In this document: positions 22,815-36,031 of the stretch, piece by piece
How positions within the stretch are numbered: the first letter of the stretch is position 1
Layout: each line of letters opens with the position of its first letter
Assembly (NCBI GenBank): GCA_021521415.1
Contig: JAIQDT010007614.1
Span: 1 to 64,000, forward strand
From: Bidens hawaiensis
Taxonomy: Eukaryota; Streptophyta; Magnoliopsida; Asterales; Asteraceae
DNA: 64,000 bases
Direction of reading: 5' to 3'
Notes under the pieces: model-generated
What the model was told of the DNA's origin: nothing
Database searches by the model: none
Seen by the model: only the letters and a program-made list of their open reading frames with translations
Translations under genes and position numbers: made by a program

Positions 22815-23880
22815 ATAGTTTAGGTTTGGTTTGTTGTTATCGTACTATTTCAGTTTTATGTCTATTATAGAATAGGAATGGTTCATAAAATAAATGTTCG
22901 TGTTCTCAAATTATTTTGGTTAGTTAGTTGAATTAATCTTCGGCTAGCTAATTCAATTATTAATTAATTAAACTAGTTGACAATTCTACAACAAAATTTA
23001 TCTAAGGACGCCAGTTGACTTGAGAGCAAACATAAAAATCATGTCAAATTGTATGATCGTCAAGCTAGGCCTGAGGGAACCTAAACCAATTAAAACTAAC
23101 AGCAACTTCACAAGGGTCAATCAAAAACCCTAGAGTTGCATAATTCAACATATATTGGTGAAGGTTGAAATATTTACCTTCCACTTGTTTTTATGGCTTT
23201 CGACTTAGAAGAAGATATATAACACAATTTTCTTATCTTAGGATGTCCATTCCTACCCACATGAGATCCAGGGGGCTAGGGGAGGTGCCACCCACAAGGG
23301 GTCGGTTTCGGCCACTTATTTTTCATTTTGTTTATAGCGTGTGTTATAGTATTAAGAAATGAACCCTTCCTTTTCTAAGATTGAACCCATTAGCTAGTAT
23401 TTAAAAATAAATAAACCCAATGAATATGAAAATTTTATATAACTTTTATTAGAATTAGTAAAACCCAATGGTTAACTAATTGCAAAATTGACTTAATTAC
23501 TAAGAGAATGGTCTTATATAATTTATTAAAGAGAGTGACCCAAATAATGAATCAAAATAGAACAAGATATTCAATTAAACAATAAATAAAATCTAAAATT
23601 TAAACAAACAAATTAAAAAACATTGGCCGATCAGTTTAGATTTGCCTCTTCACGGTTACCCTCGTCCTTGGATATGTTCTGTTTATTATCAAATCATCAT
23701 CACTTCGACAAAGGCAACGCAATTCTGAAATCCAAATCCCACTTGACTTGCCAATTCCGAATCAATCCAAATATCCACTACGAGTAATCATAGTTAAGGT
23801 TAGTTGTTTTTCCCCTATTTCAAGTTCTAAAGTAGCATTAATTTTTAAGCTTGAGTATCATTTGTGTTGAAACTATTATG
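22815..23880. other. AT-rich spacer
   Basis: Holds copy 2 of the diverged direct repeat (23070-23255). No gene or further element recognised. Confidence 0.5.
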
Positions 23881-24485
23881 TAGAGGTGGGCACAATTCGG
23901 TTATTAGGCGAAACCGAAGTCATCGATTATTTTAATATACTAACCTATCAGTTTTTGGTTTTTGGATACTTGGTTATTTTCGGTTATAGCCAGGTTCTTT
24001 TTTTTCAATGTTGTGTGGACATTGAAAAAAAAATTTTAAAAATGAAATGCAGATTTAAGCTTGTAAGAACATATTGAACACCACGTATATAGTGAATTCG
24101 AAAATCAAATTAGGTAATTCAAAAAACAAAAATCGACGCATGTTACGTAGAACCATACGATTACAAAGTTGCTAGGGTAGCAGAGTTTAAAATTCAACAG
24201 AGTTTATAATTAAAAACATTAAATGTTTAGTCTCATTCATCATTTATATCTTATTTGTTTTCAAAATTTAGTCCCAATTTTCATCACCATCAATGATGGA
24301 TTCTTTTGGTGTTTTGTTTTTGGCTAATTAGTTAGGTTTTTTTTATTGTATTTTAAAAATGGGTAACCATAACCGAAAATTTGGCTCTTAAAAAATAATA
24401 ATAATAACCGTTGGTTAATGATTCGGTTCGGTTTTTTGATTAATTCGGTTTTGGCTATGATAGTTCGGTTTTCTACTCACCCTTA
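23881..24485. mobile_element. hAT-like non-autonomous element
   Basis: Ends TAGAGGTGGGCA and TACTCACCCTTA are imperfect inverted repeats (8 of 12, all differences transitions). Subterminal CGGTT/AACCG motifs are dense at both ends, as in plant hAT elements. No matching 8-bp duplication was found, so the boundaries are tentative. Confidence 0.5.
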
Positions 24486-25715
24486 TTTCGCATATTTCTA
24501 GTTCTTTTTTAATGTGTATTTTTTAAGTGTTAACAGTATACTTTTGTTATGATATTACATGTAAGATCCACGAGGGCAGAGGTAGCGTCACTTAATACCA
24601 TTTATTGGAAATTAATTGAACGCATTGATGAAAAGAGTAAATGATACCAAAGTATCAAAATAAATGATAAATCATATCACTCTAATAAAAGACTACTGAT
24701 TTATGTCACTTGTCACTCTTTCAGTCATTTTCACACATTTTAACCTATTTTCAAAATTTCAATCCCACATGGGTCATTACCCACCCAGTTTAGTCTTATT
24801 CGAAACTACGATATTTTATTCCAGTCAAACCCTAAATCCCAAAAATCTCCTACCTCCATCATCTTCTATCGCCCCTGTCCACCGTCGCCACCATCACTGC
24901 CGGCACAAGATCTCACCAACCGCCACCACAAGAACCACTTCTTTCGCTTCCAGGGACTATGTAGTTTTGATCAAATGACCTCTTATTCAATTAAATCTTT
25001 TCCATTGTTGTGAAAATCCTAATATAGAAATGGAAATTATTTATCTTCTCATATTAGAATCTATTCAACCGTAACTTTTCTCCAAAGTTCTATACCACTT
25101 TCAATAAGATTAGATGAAATACTTAAAAAAACAAATTAAAATCCCCCCCCCCCCCCCCTCTTCCAAATTTGGATAAACCCTATAGAACTTTTTTTTTTAT
25201 AAATCGTACGTTAGTGTTTGCGATTTTTCGATTTATTTTATATATTTTTTTTTGGATTTTAAGGTACGTATATTAACTTAATGAGTTTATATATAATATA
25301 TTCACCTAAATAATAATAATAATAAAAGGAAAACAAGTTTATCAAATAAAATGACAAAAACTCTATTTTAAAAAACCTGCAAAACGGATTTTTGGATGAA
25401 AATCTCTGCAAACAAGGATCACGTTCAAAGAGTTACGTTTTGTGACATTAAATATGGAGGGGATATTAATTAAAATGAAACTTGTCTTTTAATCAAGTTA
25501 ATCTTGCCAGATTGCACGACTAACAACATTGTATTCAATTCCCCTTTATAACATTTATAAATATAGCATAAAAATGTAGCATAAATTTTGTTAATATTTA
25601 ATATTTTAAACAAAAAAACCATTAATAATGGTCTAAGAATATTCATACTACCAAACCACAAGCCTATACTAAAAGTTGGGGTTATGTTATGCTACTTAGA
25701 AATCTTAACTAGAAA
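24486..25715. other. Spacer with a 16-base poly(C) run
   Basis: No gene supported. A run of 16 C at 25143-25158 followed by CT-rich sequence. The CCACC/CGCC-rich stretch around 24870-24960 looks gene-like but has no recognisable protein. Confidence 0.5.
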
Positions 25716-26254
25716 GAAGAGTTGTGTAACGGCACTGGACTACAGATCATATATTTAGGTACTCGTGTTGTTGAAGCAAAAATCATTTCTGGAACTAATA
25801 TTGGACATATAGTTTTGATCCATAGAACACTATTGACTCTAACAGACAACAAATTAATGGCATTCAAATTTCAAAGACGACAGTTTCCCTTGCAATATGT
25901 TTCGCGATGACCAGAAACAAAAGCCAAGGTCAATCATTGTTTAGGGTTGGTTTGTATTTGAAAGAACTCGTGTTCTCATACAGACAACTAATTATATGTG
26001 ACATTATCAAGAGTTACAAGCAAACATGGGCTAGATATTTTGATTTTTAATAAACAATGTATATTGACCAATACAACCACAAGTGCTGTACAAGGAAATT
26101 TTACTTATATGTAAAATTTTTGTGTAATGTTTGCTTTGTCATTTCTGTAATTTTAACACAACTTGTAATTGCATTAACAATATATAATAATTGTGTTTTT
26201 AATTGTATTTTGGTTAATTTTTAAAGTTCATCAATTCCCCGTGTAATACACAGG
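25716..26254 (+). pseudogene. Helitron helicase (Pif1-like) C-terminal fragment
   Basis: The frame 25722-25910 encodes a stretch ending KFQRRQFPL, and after a frameshift near 25890-25905 the next frame reads AMTRNKSQGQSL and GLYLKELVFS. Together these are the last conserved motifs of the Helitron Pif1-type helicase (the RRQFP, NKSQGQS and VFSHGQLY region), which unwinds DNA during rolling-circle transposition. The rest of the Rep-helicase is absent. The hairpin-like CCCCGTGTAATACACAGG at 26237-26254 resembles a Helitron 3' end without its terminal CTAG. Expression is unlikely. Confidence 0.75.
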
Positions 26255-26630
26255 ATTTACACTTGTAATTAATATAACAATTCACTTTCATTACCTAAAC
26301 TATTTTATAAAACGTATAAATTCATAAAAACATAAAAAGATATAGAAAATACCAAGAATGCAATAAAAAAAGCTTCCAATTCCATTCACACAAAACATAT
26401 TCAAACAAACAATCAAACAAGAGAAAGCTGAGTTCATCTCACAGGTCAACTGAGTCAATACCCGAACCACAGATGTTCACCGAGGTTCGTTCTTGACTCA
26501 AGCCCTGGTTCATGAGACCAAACCCAACCCAACCCTCTTTCCTATCAATCAAATCCAAACCATCTCCTCGTCCGATTAAAAAAAACAAGAAAAGAAATTT
26601 TACTAAAAACATAATATCATTAGCCCAATT

Positions 26631-29600
26631 CTAGCTACTAATCTGCCTCCATTGTCGACTAGAATCGACCACATTTTTGATCCCTTGAACCGTGCGATTA
26701 ATCAGATTGATAACAGTGTTGATTGACTCATTTGTGATTGAGGCAGATGGCAAATCGTTGACCAATATCTGGTACCCGACAGTCAGGAGGGACCCACCTT
26801 CACCACCGGGTTTTGTAGCACCTGGTTCATTCATGCAGTCGGGCACAATGGCGAACCCAGATGGCAAGATGGACACACAGGATGAATCTCCACCGTGCAT
26901 CACGACTTGCATTGATTGCACGTCCACAGCGGCATGTACCAGCAGGGATCCCGTCACGTCTGTTGTGCTATCTTGAAAAACCGGGACGGTGTTCTGAGCT
27001 GCATTACCGCCAGTAGCCTTGTTGTACATGCATATGACAAACAATGGTTTAGAAGTTGGTTTAAGTTAAACCCAAATTTATTGTTTATAACTTAAAACAT
27101 GATTAAGTAAGCTGATGCACCTATGGTCCATGAGCCCACTAGAAAACAACCCTAAATCCTAATATCAAATTTTAATTAAATATCAAATGTTAATGTTAAT
27201 TTAAACGAGGTGACTCAAGATTTTTACGGACTAATCCGAGCTGAAGTTGGCTTGACTCACTTGTAAAAATTGGGGAAATCACAAGAATAACAATTAGAAG
27301 ACTTTTCTAAATGAAACCGAATTACATCCATGTTATAAAAAGGTGCTGACACATTTTAAAATATCTTAAAAAATAATTAATGGCTATTTTAGAAATCTAC
27401 AGTTAAATTTCTATTCACTTGAATTTCATATACGAAAATGTGTTGCTAACGCTAATGAAAACAATGCAGCAATAATGAAGCAACATTTATCGACTGTTGA
27501 AGTCAAACAAATATATCTTTGTGCTCAAAATATATAATAAACTAGTTTTTATCCCCCGTATTACGGGGGTTATTTTATATTAATTGTTCTAATACTTATT
27601 TATTTTTTGTATTTTATTGTATGAAAGTTAATAATATATTGTATGAAAGTTTGCACATTTATATTTTTTATTGTATGAAAGTTAATAATATACTTATGGT
27701 TTGATGATAAATTGTTTGACAAATAAATGTGATATTATAACTCGATTTAAAAGCTATATGATTTTAATGAGTCCCAAGACTCGTTTATTTCTTTTACTAT
27801 TAAATTGGTTTTTTAATTATAAATAATATTTATAAAAGTTAATAATATACTTATGGTTTGATGAGACCAAAGCCCGTTTATTCTTTTTACTATCAAATTG
27901 TTTTTTTTAATTTAATATATATATATATATATTAAAATAAATAAGATATTAATTTTTAGTATATCCTATTTTATAGGATTTTTACATCAATAATTTGGTG
28001 AGAATAATTTATAATTTAATGAGATGTTATAACCCGTTTAAGAAATATTTGGGTTTTATCCATTAATTTGGGTCAAATGCATAAGAAGCCTCCATTTGAA
28101 AATCAAGCAAATCTAGTGATTCCAAATAAATGGGAAGCGACCACATCGCGACACATAAGATTTTTGGTTTTTGTTTATATATATTATATATAAATAAATA
28201 AATAAACTAAATGTGGCAAGTGTGATTGCACGTGTTCATATTAATTTTCACTTAAATCTTTCCACCCATTTTGGTTTTGTGGCCCACTTCTTTCAAGACC
28301 CCAAGTTAAAAAAACGGGGCCCACAATGGAACACAGCTAACTCATGAATGTGACAATAATCATCAATTCAATTTACAAAAAATGATTGGTTGAGCAAACA
28401 CTTTATTTTAACTAGAAAAAAGAAAACGGTAACATAGCGTGACAAAAGGCGAAAAATAAAGAGAATTTTTAACCTTGTACCGAACTTTTAAAAAATACCG
28501 AAAATTTAAAACAAACTGGTCGCGTCGGTCGGTCGGGCCAGCCCACCCTGTTAAACTAGTAAACACGGTTTAGCTTTGATTTGCCGGTTTAGATGTCTTT
28601 TATCGGTTTTTCTATTAGATTTTAAAAATAATAAAGATGGTTCATAAATATTATAAGCATCATAGTCGCATGTTTTAAACAGTTAATAATAATAATAATA
28701 ATAATAATAAAAGCAGAAGAGCAGTTCGGTTTACATGGTCTGTTTCAAGATCCAAACCATGAACCATGAACCAAAGCATATAAATCTGACCCGACTAGCC
28801 AAACAATAATAGGAATAAAGTTAACTATTACTTACATTGGCGCGAAGAAGAGAAATGTTGTTAAGGCTGTTCGGATCTTGACTTTTAGAAAAGAGGGTCA
28901 TGTTATGCATAGAACCACCAGGGAACAATACATCCCACTGGCTCCTGAGTTCTACATTCAGCAATAATGCCAACAGTTGCTGATGTTGCATCGGCAACCA
29001 AACCGACATACTGGCACTCACAACCGACCCAGACGGGTCCCCTGGGTTATTCAAACTCTTCCGGATCAGAAGCTTAGCCGCCTCGGGTGCATTAATAGCA
29101 TTCCATTTGTGATTACCCGTCCCACAAACCCCCGCACAAAAGCTAGCCGTCATGCGTTGCGCAAGGTTCGCTAGACTTCTTTTACCACCAGCCTGTAAAC
29201 CTGTTACAAAAAGAATAGTTACAAAATAATTTCAAGTTACTAATACTTTTTTAAATGGTGATGAAAAAATGATGTGAGTATTTATATATACTTGGACCGT
29301 CATCGATGGGTGCTTCGGGTGACATGATGGTTGCTATGCACTCGCAGTGCCTTTGGAGAACTGAAAGCCATTTTTGAGCACCGAAACCCAAACCCGACCG
29401 GAGTAGCGGTCGGTACAGACTATGAATAACGCTTTCGTCATATTCAGTGTGCTCAATCCACGTTACCTGAAATTAGCATCAAAGTGCGATAAAATTCCTA
29501 AATCACTTTATTAAAAAGGTCTTTAATAATCCCAATCTCATACCCAATTGCAAAACCTTATATATAGTGTACTCGGCCACAACTTAAAATGCTTTCTATG

Positions 29601-32600
29601 CATTTTTAAGATTACATAACATATTAAAATATTATTTAACCTGTACAAGAACGGTTTGGGCAATGATAAAGTATCATCTAAATACCATATCCATCCGAAA
29701 CCCGAAAAAAATGATAACTAATATCATACCACTCTCACACCCAAATACCCATGTCGGGTGTTTCATGTTTCCTGTCATCCACTAAGGGATTAATTATTTA
29801 AAAATTTTACAACCTAACGACAGCCCGTTTTTACACATATCGATTTTAACCCGTTAACAGAATATAGTTTTTCGTTCTTGAAAGACAAAATGGTACCAAA
29901 AACAGACCACATCCAGGCCATACATGGCCTCGTGATTAATAAACAACACGGGACGGAGTAACAAGTACGGAAGGCTGACACGTTTGCTATACAATGATAT
30001 TAACTGTAACAGCAAAAAACGAACATCACGAGGCTTATTTTTGTTTAAAACTCATATCTGTAGATATATAATATTTACTAATATTCATTGGGTGATGCGC
30101 CACGTAGAAAAATCAACTATAAAACACCTTGATGTACTCCAATCGTTCATAAAATTATTTGTACACACTTTTTAACGTTAATACTTTTATGTAAGCTATT
30201 ATTAACAGTTACAATCATGTATAAGTAACTTACCTTAGAGAACCCATTAGGCATGTCATGCACGATACAACCCGAAGGAAGTCTCCGGGACATAAACCCG
30301 TCCCGTCCGACGTCAATGGAGACATCGACCACCGCCCACACGCCTTCTGCTTGTTGCCTACAAAACCGAATAAACCTCATGTGTCGGGCCGGTACTAAAG
30401 GCGACACCAGTTGAATCTCGGCTTGCATCTACAAACAATATTATTCGAATCATTTTAATGTTTTCGGGTTTCACAAAAGTAATCTAAATAAAATTTACAA
30501 AACCGCTTACGAGTTGAAGAACCCCGTTTCTTGAATCCCCGGTTGGCACCGAAATCATATCCATCGTGCTACTACTCCCGATCATACCCAAAAACATATC
30601 CCTCCACCGATTCTACATTAAACATAAACGATATAATAGCCATCGATAACAATAATAATAACAACGCTTGTATAAGTTCAAAGATTAACGTACCGCATCT
30701 AGCATTGCCTCGACAAGCGCCAAACTATTAATCATGACGACCCCAGAAGCCCGTGAAGCCTCGGAGACATACCCCTGCGGTTTCATCCCGAGAATAAGCG
30801 GGAAAACTCTTAAATACTCATCTAAATCGAGCACTTCCGGGCAACCATCCCCGTTCCCAACCCATAACGGGCTATTAATCTGCCCGAGTTTCATCAACTC
30901 ATCCATCGCATTAACAGCAAGTTCAATAAACACGCCCTTATCATACTGAACATCCATAATTCGAGCCCGTGAAGGCGACATTAAAGGCAACGCATTCGAC
31001 ATCCCGTTGTTATAATCAAGGCCCATTAACCCAACATCCATCGGATTTAACCCATACCTGTTTCTCCCGACAGCAAGGTCTAAGTTAGAACCCGGGATTC
31101 CTTGAGGTAATGACCCACCGTATGACGATAACGGTCGGCCCAAAAACTTATTAGCAAGAAGGGATACGCGGCTAAGTTCATCTCGTAATCGTGCATTCTC
31201 GACACGAAGATGGTGTTCCTCGATTGATAGATCTTGGCCGAGAATCGCTTGGCCACCACAATTGTTGCATATAGGTGCACGAATCGCTTCTTTCATGGCT
31301 ACGTTTTGGATCCGAAGATCGTCGTTTGTTTTCTTCAAAATCGCATTTTCGTAGCGCTCGAGTTGAGTCTGGATGAAACAATGTGATTAAACATCAAACA
31401 ATGTTAGTTAACATTTTAAACAAACCCAAATGAACACGTATTACTTTAAAAATAAAAATCAATACATAATAAAAAAATATCTGAAAGCACACGACATAAT
31501 ATCCAAAAAAACAAAATACTATAATTACATCAAACTAATGTCTCAGAATTCAAAGTTCCGCACAAGTTAACAAACATAAACATTAACGAGCGCAAACAAA
31601 CAGGCATAAACAAACATTTACCAAACGGTAACAAACAAACTAAAGCTAAAAAACAGAATTTTTTGTTCACATTCATTCATTTATCAAACGAATGCACGTA
31701 AAATGGTTCGTAGTTAATTAAATGTTTAATTAATCACCTTCATTTGTGTTCTTCTGTTTTGAAACCAGAACTTGACTTGCTTGTTTTCCAAATTAAGCTT
31801 TTTTCCAAGTGCCAATCTCTCTTTCTCATCAGGATGTGGATTATCTTTAAACGAACTATAATGTCACAAAAAAACAAAACATTAATTCAAAATACCCAAA
31901 AACAAAAAGTAAATTAACTAAAAGCTTAAAACATTACGCTTCAAGTTCTTGAATTTGATATGGAGTATGCCGGTGATATTTCTGTCGCCGGCGAGAACTC
32001 GAAGAGGGGCCCACCGGAACATCTTGTTCGTCACCGGAGGCGCCTTCTAAGTTATCGCTTCCACCGGATCGGCTTTCGGATCCGTCACCTCTAATTCTTC
32101 CCAGATTGCTGCCCTCAAAGTTTTCCCCAATCATTCCTCCAATTCCTTCCATCTTGGGCTTCTGTCCAAATCGAGACAAAATTATTAATTTATAAAAGAT
32201 AATAATGATATATAATAACTACCCAGATGGATTTTTGTGGAAATTACAAACCCAAGAATCTTTACACAAGAAAATGATGAAAAATTGTTAATTTGTGGAA
32301 AATAAGCAAATGTAATCACTACCCAGATTACATTGTTTGTAAAAAGCACAATTTAGTGATTAAAGCTACATACCCAAGAATCTTTACACAAGAAAATGAT
32401 AAAAGAACAATACTTCGTTTATGAAAAATAATCTAATGTTTTTCTTAGTGAAAAACACTAATTAGTGATGAAAATCACAAACCCAGGAATATTTACACAA
32501 GAAAATGAAGAAAAAATCATTAATTTATAAGAAATAATCAAATTATAATCACTACCCACATGGATTTCTTTTCTTAAAGGAAGAAAACTTTACTCTAGGA

Positions 32601-32811
32601 AATAACATTTTATTTACAGAAGAAAATGAAAAGGAAAGCATACTAAAGCAAGAGAGAGTGATTGTGAGTTATAAATAGGCTGATGAGGAACAGTTGAAGT
32701 GATGAGCTGTGGTTGAGACCTATGCATTGACATATTATTATAACCACCATCACCCACCACCATTCTTGAATCACCACCAGTAGCACCATCATAAAACCCC
32801 CCAAAACTCAT
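26631..32811 (-). CDS. HD-ZIP class IV transcription factor, ANL2/HDG1-like
   Basis: Nine coding exons on the minus strand, GT-AG at every junction: 32811-32644, 32161-31938, 31855-31738, 31368-30694, 30612-30511, 30428-30234, 29466-29292, 29200-28836 and 27017-26631 (stop TAG). Phases agree and give 802 aa, the usual family size. Homeodomain at about 113-170, ending [11 protein letters not shown]; then the plant-specific zipper-loop-zipper with a CNNC motif (204-207); START lipid-binding domain from about 315 ([10 protein letters not shown]) across exons 4-8; C-terminal SAD/HD-SAD region through exon 9 ([28 protein letters not shown]). Class IV factors bind L1-box type sites as dimers in the nucleus and control epidermal identity, trichomes and anthocyanin. 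NSLALVE and the short N-terminus fit the ANL2/HDG1 group, but many positions deviate (RRRQKY before the homeodomain; changed EMAHI-type and LILQE segments). The exact orthologue is uncertain. Confidence 0.93.
27541..28195 (-). mobile_element. Non-autonomous Helitron in the last HD-ZIP intron
   Basis: On the minus strand the 3' end is a perfect hairpin CCCCCGTAATACGGGGG (27552-27568) followed within about 8 bases by CTAG and host T, the Helitron signature. The other end contains AATCTTATGTGTCGC, shared with the Helitron at 59581. Its body shares blocks (GAGATGTTATAACCCGTTTAAG, GGGTCAAATGCA) with the copies at 34734 and 36033. It accounts for about a third of the 1818-bp intron. Confidence 0.8.
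28682..28710. repeat. (AAT)n microsatellite
   Basis: About nine TAA repeats, inside the last intron of the HD-ZIP gene. Confidence 0.95.
32190..32570 (-). repeat. Three imperfect ~115-bp tandem units in HD-ZIP intron 1
   Basis: CCCAAGAATCTTTACACAAG (CCCAGGAATATTTACACAAG in the last unit) starts at 32251, 32373 and 32482, each followed by AAAATGA and an AT-rich tail, with CACTACCCA recurring between units. Confidence 0.8.
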
Positions 32812-33084
32812 CTAACCCTTATAAAAAACAAATCTTTATCACTTTTTTCCAAATGGGTTTGATCTTTAGATCCAATCTAGCATCCACTCATCACACACCC
32901 AAATCAAGAATGTGGGTGTGGGTGTAGGGTGTGGGGGTATGTATGTATGCTATGTGTGTAAAGTGTGGTGTTAACTGCAAGTCTCATAAATTCATACACA
33001 ACAACCAAAAGCCAAAAAAATTAAAGACCACACCAAATACTACTACTACTTCTTTGGTTTAAAACTAAACCCAAACCCAAACCC

Positions 33085-33092
33085 AAACCCTA
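33085..33092 (-). promoter_or_regulatory. Telo-box-like AAACCCTA in the leader
   Basis: A run of AAACCC repeats (33074-33090) ends in AAACCCTA, the telo-box often found in leaders of plant growth genes. It falls in the presumed leader intron or second leader exon. Function is inference. Confidence 0.45.
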
Positions 33093-33566
33093 GATTCTGA
33101 CACAGAAAGAGAGAGAAGTTGACTGTTTAGCTGTCATCTGTGAAGATGGCCCCATTTAAATGTACCAAATAATAATAACTTTGAAAAAGATTGCAACTTT
33201 TCACATAACTAAAAAGTAAACAACCATCTAAAAAAGGGTAAAATTACAAAGAATCAAATTTGACTTCTTTTTGGCTTCATCCCAAAAATAATAAAAAAAT
33301 AAAAAACCCTTTTCCTCATTGTAATTAATCAATCTAGAGAGCCATCCAAAGAAATTCTTAACTGTACGTGGAATCTTTTTATTATTATTTAATATTAAAT
33401 AATAAACAAGGCACATAGATACAAAGTTCCAGATTTGTAGACCTACTTTCATTTTCCATTTATTTTCTTTCTTGAGATGAGTACAATGCACAGAAAAACA
33501 CCCAGAAATTAAAATTAGCAGAAAACCAAAAATGGCTCAAGAAACAGTGATTAAAAAAAAGGATAC

Positions 33567-33645
33567 CTGATAAAAGAGTGTGGGAATAGAAGAGTGAAAT
33601 GAATATTGAATTGGAGAAGATTGATTGATTGGTTGTTAATTATTA
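33567..33645 (-). other. Probable 5' UTR exon of the HD-ZIP gene
   Basis: Minus-strand CT-rich leader ending CAG followed by the donor GTATCC at 33566. The coding start is 755 bp downstream, so a leader intron is implied, as in many HD-ZIP IV genes. The acceptor could not be fixed; several AG sites lie at about 32830-32870. Confidence 0.55.
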
Positions 33646-33672
33646 AAACCCTAATGGGATGGGATTGGTGTG

Positions 33673-33680
33673 TTTATAAA
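33673..33680 (-). promoter_or_regulatory. Putative TATA box of the HD-ZIP gene
   Basis: TTTATAAA, read TTTATAAAC on the minus strand, about 30 bases before the proposed transcript start and leader exon. Confidence 0.55.
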
Positions 33681-33689
33681 TGGTGGGGG

Positions 33690-34733
33690 TAGGGGCTGTG
33701 TTGTAAAAGGACAGTGGTTCGAGAGATATCCGCCAACGATTGATTTGTGAAACGTGGGCGTAGGTTGCGCGTGGTCGTAGTAATTATATTATAACTATCT
33801 CGTATATATAGGGTATTTTTTTCCAACCAAATCATTATTGCAATTAAGACCATAAATAACGTTTTTGAGTTTGCATCATTTGTTTTTAACTTTTCAAATC
33901 ATTTTAAGGCTATCTGTTACGGTCCAAGGGGACGTGGTCGGCCGATGTGACGCAGGCACTTACAAGATAACGGCAGAATTAAGGGTCATATGTTGAGGTG
34001 GCAGGCGGCTTCCAACGTGGAGGGGTATAACGCCTGCGAAAGCCTAATTGTGTGAAAAGTTTTTATATAAGTGTCATAAATATGTATGTAAGGATAATTA
34101 AGTTGGTGTCAACTTGTTAACATATAAAAACGAGTATCAAATAATATATGATATATCAATTGATAATTTAACTGGTGTCAACTATTTATTAGATCTAGCG
34201 AGCTGATAGTGGTACTTGCATTCATATATTTTTGGTGGGGTGAAAGACTGAAAGCTATATTATCAGCGTGAAGTGAGATTAATTGGGTAGTGAAATCGGA
34301 TTTGTGAACCCGAGATGAAGGATGATGATTGTTGTATGTTGAAAGGTGCATGTAGATATTGTGAAAGGTTCGGAACACGACCGCAATTAATTTGGGTACT
34401 TCCGAATTGATTCATGTGATGATTGGTACGTAGTTTAGTTTATGTAAATCGGATGGTTTTAGAAATACTCCATTAACCCTCAATGGTCAAGCATAAGTTT
34501 TCTTTACAAGGTGATTATTAGCGGAGATATATTGTTTACATAATTACAATTGATAGAACTTTTACTTATTTTGGTAAGTTTATTTTTTAGCAGTATAATT
34601 AAATAAAATTTGTTTTTTTTTTGTGTAATTATGTACAGATGGAAAATTATTAAAGAAAGTTGACGATGAATATATGAATGGAGGAGGTACTAATAGTAGA
34701 TGTGTTAATGATTTTTTAGTTATTTACTTTGTA
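33690..34733. other. Upstream region of the HD-ZIP gene
   Basis: Likely promoter. It holds a GC-richer island at about 33920-34050 and is otherwise AT-rich. No gene or element recognised; the short frame at 34178-34378 has no protein features. Confidence 0.45.
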
Positions 34734-36031
34734 CTAGGTTTTATCCTCTAGTATTACGGATGTTGTTTTCAATTTTCATTTATAATGTTTATAATATTTA
34801 TATTTTTTTATTATAAATTTATTTAATGTTAAGAAGTTATAAATATACTTAGGGTTTGATGATCAAATGGTTTCACAAATAAACGAGACGTTATAACCCA
34901 TTTAAAAGTTATTTGGGTTTGGTGAGACTCATGACACTTTTAATTTTTTACTAAAAATTGTTTTCTTAATTATAAATAATATATTTTTTAATAGATATTA
35001 ATTTTTAGTATATACATATTTTATAAGATTTTCATAGCCAATATTTGATGAGATTAATCTACATATATATTATAATAAAAAAAATAATTTGGGACATATG
35101 TCACGTACTTGGGGATTTATTACTGGCCTAAATTTCCCGCTAAAATCTATTTTTCGTCTTTAATGAAAACATATTTATGTCAGTGAATCTAAACATATCA
35201 ATCAATCATTTAATCAAATAACTAATTACCTAAATTATATTAATTAAAAATATACGGGTATCTATGCTAATATAATCAAAACATTTATATATTCAATAAA
35301 ATCATATCCATTTTTTTATTAAATCAATTTATATACAATTTTGAGTGTAAAAGATGAATGTTGTAAAATTCGCTAAACGATATTTATAATCCTAAAGATG
35401 ATAAAGACAAAAAAAAAATTACGAATGAATATTCATTTTATTCTCACATATTCATTCAACCTTCATGGATCAATGAAGTTTTCATCCATCTCTTTTGAAA
35501 CTATAATGCAAAAAAACGTGTTTTATTCATGTTATTTTTTATGTGATGTTCTTTTTTTTATGTCATTCATAATGAAATATCTTATCATCTTTTGTTAATA
35601 TTCGTTATTTTATTAAGAAAAATACAATTATAACTTTTAAATCACTATGTGTGTCTTTTCGTGATTATGAATAAACTGCGTGAGAATACACCATTTATCC
35701 GTATGAGTATTTCATTACAAAATATACTTTGAACTTATAAATCATTTAGTTTGATAAAATATATGTTAAAATTTAATTTAATCATTTAATTATAGCTTAA
35801 TTGTATTTCTTTTATGCATCTCGTGCATCACATAAGTTCTAAAGCTAGTTTTTAATATAATTAGATGTTATAACACGTTTAAGGGTTATCTGGGTTTGAT
35901 GCAACCCATACACGTGAATTCGGGTCAAATGCAAGAGAAACATTTATTTACAAATAAAACAAGCCGGTGGCTTGAGAGAATATATATGAAGTAATCAGAG
36001 AGCTTTTAAATGTTTCGTGTATATATATTTA
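34734..36031 (-). mobile_element. Non-autonomous Helitron, copy 2 (interrupted)
   Basis: Starts (minus-strand 3' end) with CTAG at 34734-34737 and a degenerate hairpin (CCTCTAGTATTACGGATG). Its body matches the copies at 27541 and 36033, and it ends with the TTTCGTGTATATATATTT block typical of this family. A plus-strand Helitron (35058-35848) is inserted in it. Confidence 0.7.
35058..35848 (+). mobile_element. Non-autonomous Helitron inside copy 2, 791 bp
   Basis: 5' end TCTACATATATATTATAATAAAA preceded by A; 3' end GCTAG followed by T at 35849, preceded by a degenerate hairpin with TCGTGCATCA. The sequence on both sides rejoins into the copy 2 body when aligned with copy 3. No coding sequence; the frame at 35398-35598 is not credible. 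Confidence 0.72.

Noticed and set aside
24703..24978. 91-codon frame with a His/Pro/Thr-rich stretch
   Set aside because: It could be a captured gene leader, but it starts at an arbitrary codon, has no recognised domain and lies in spacer.
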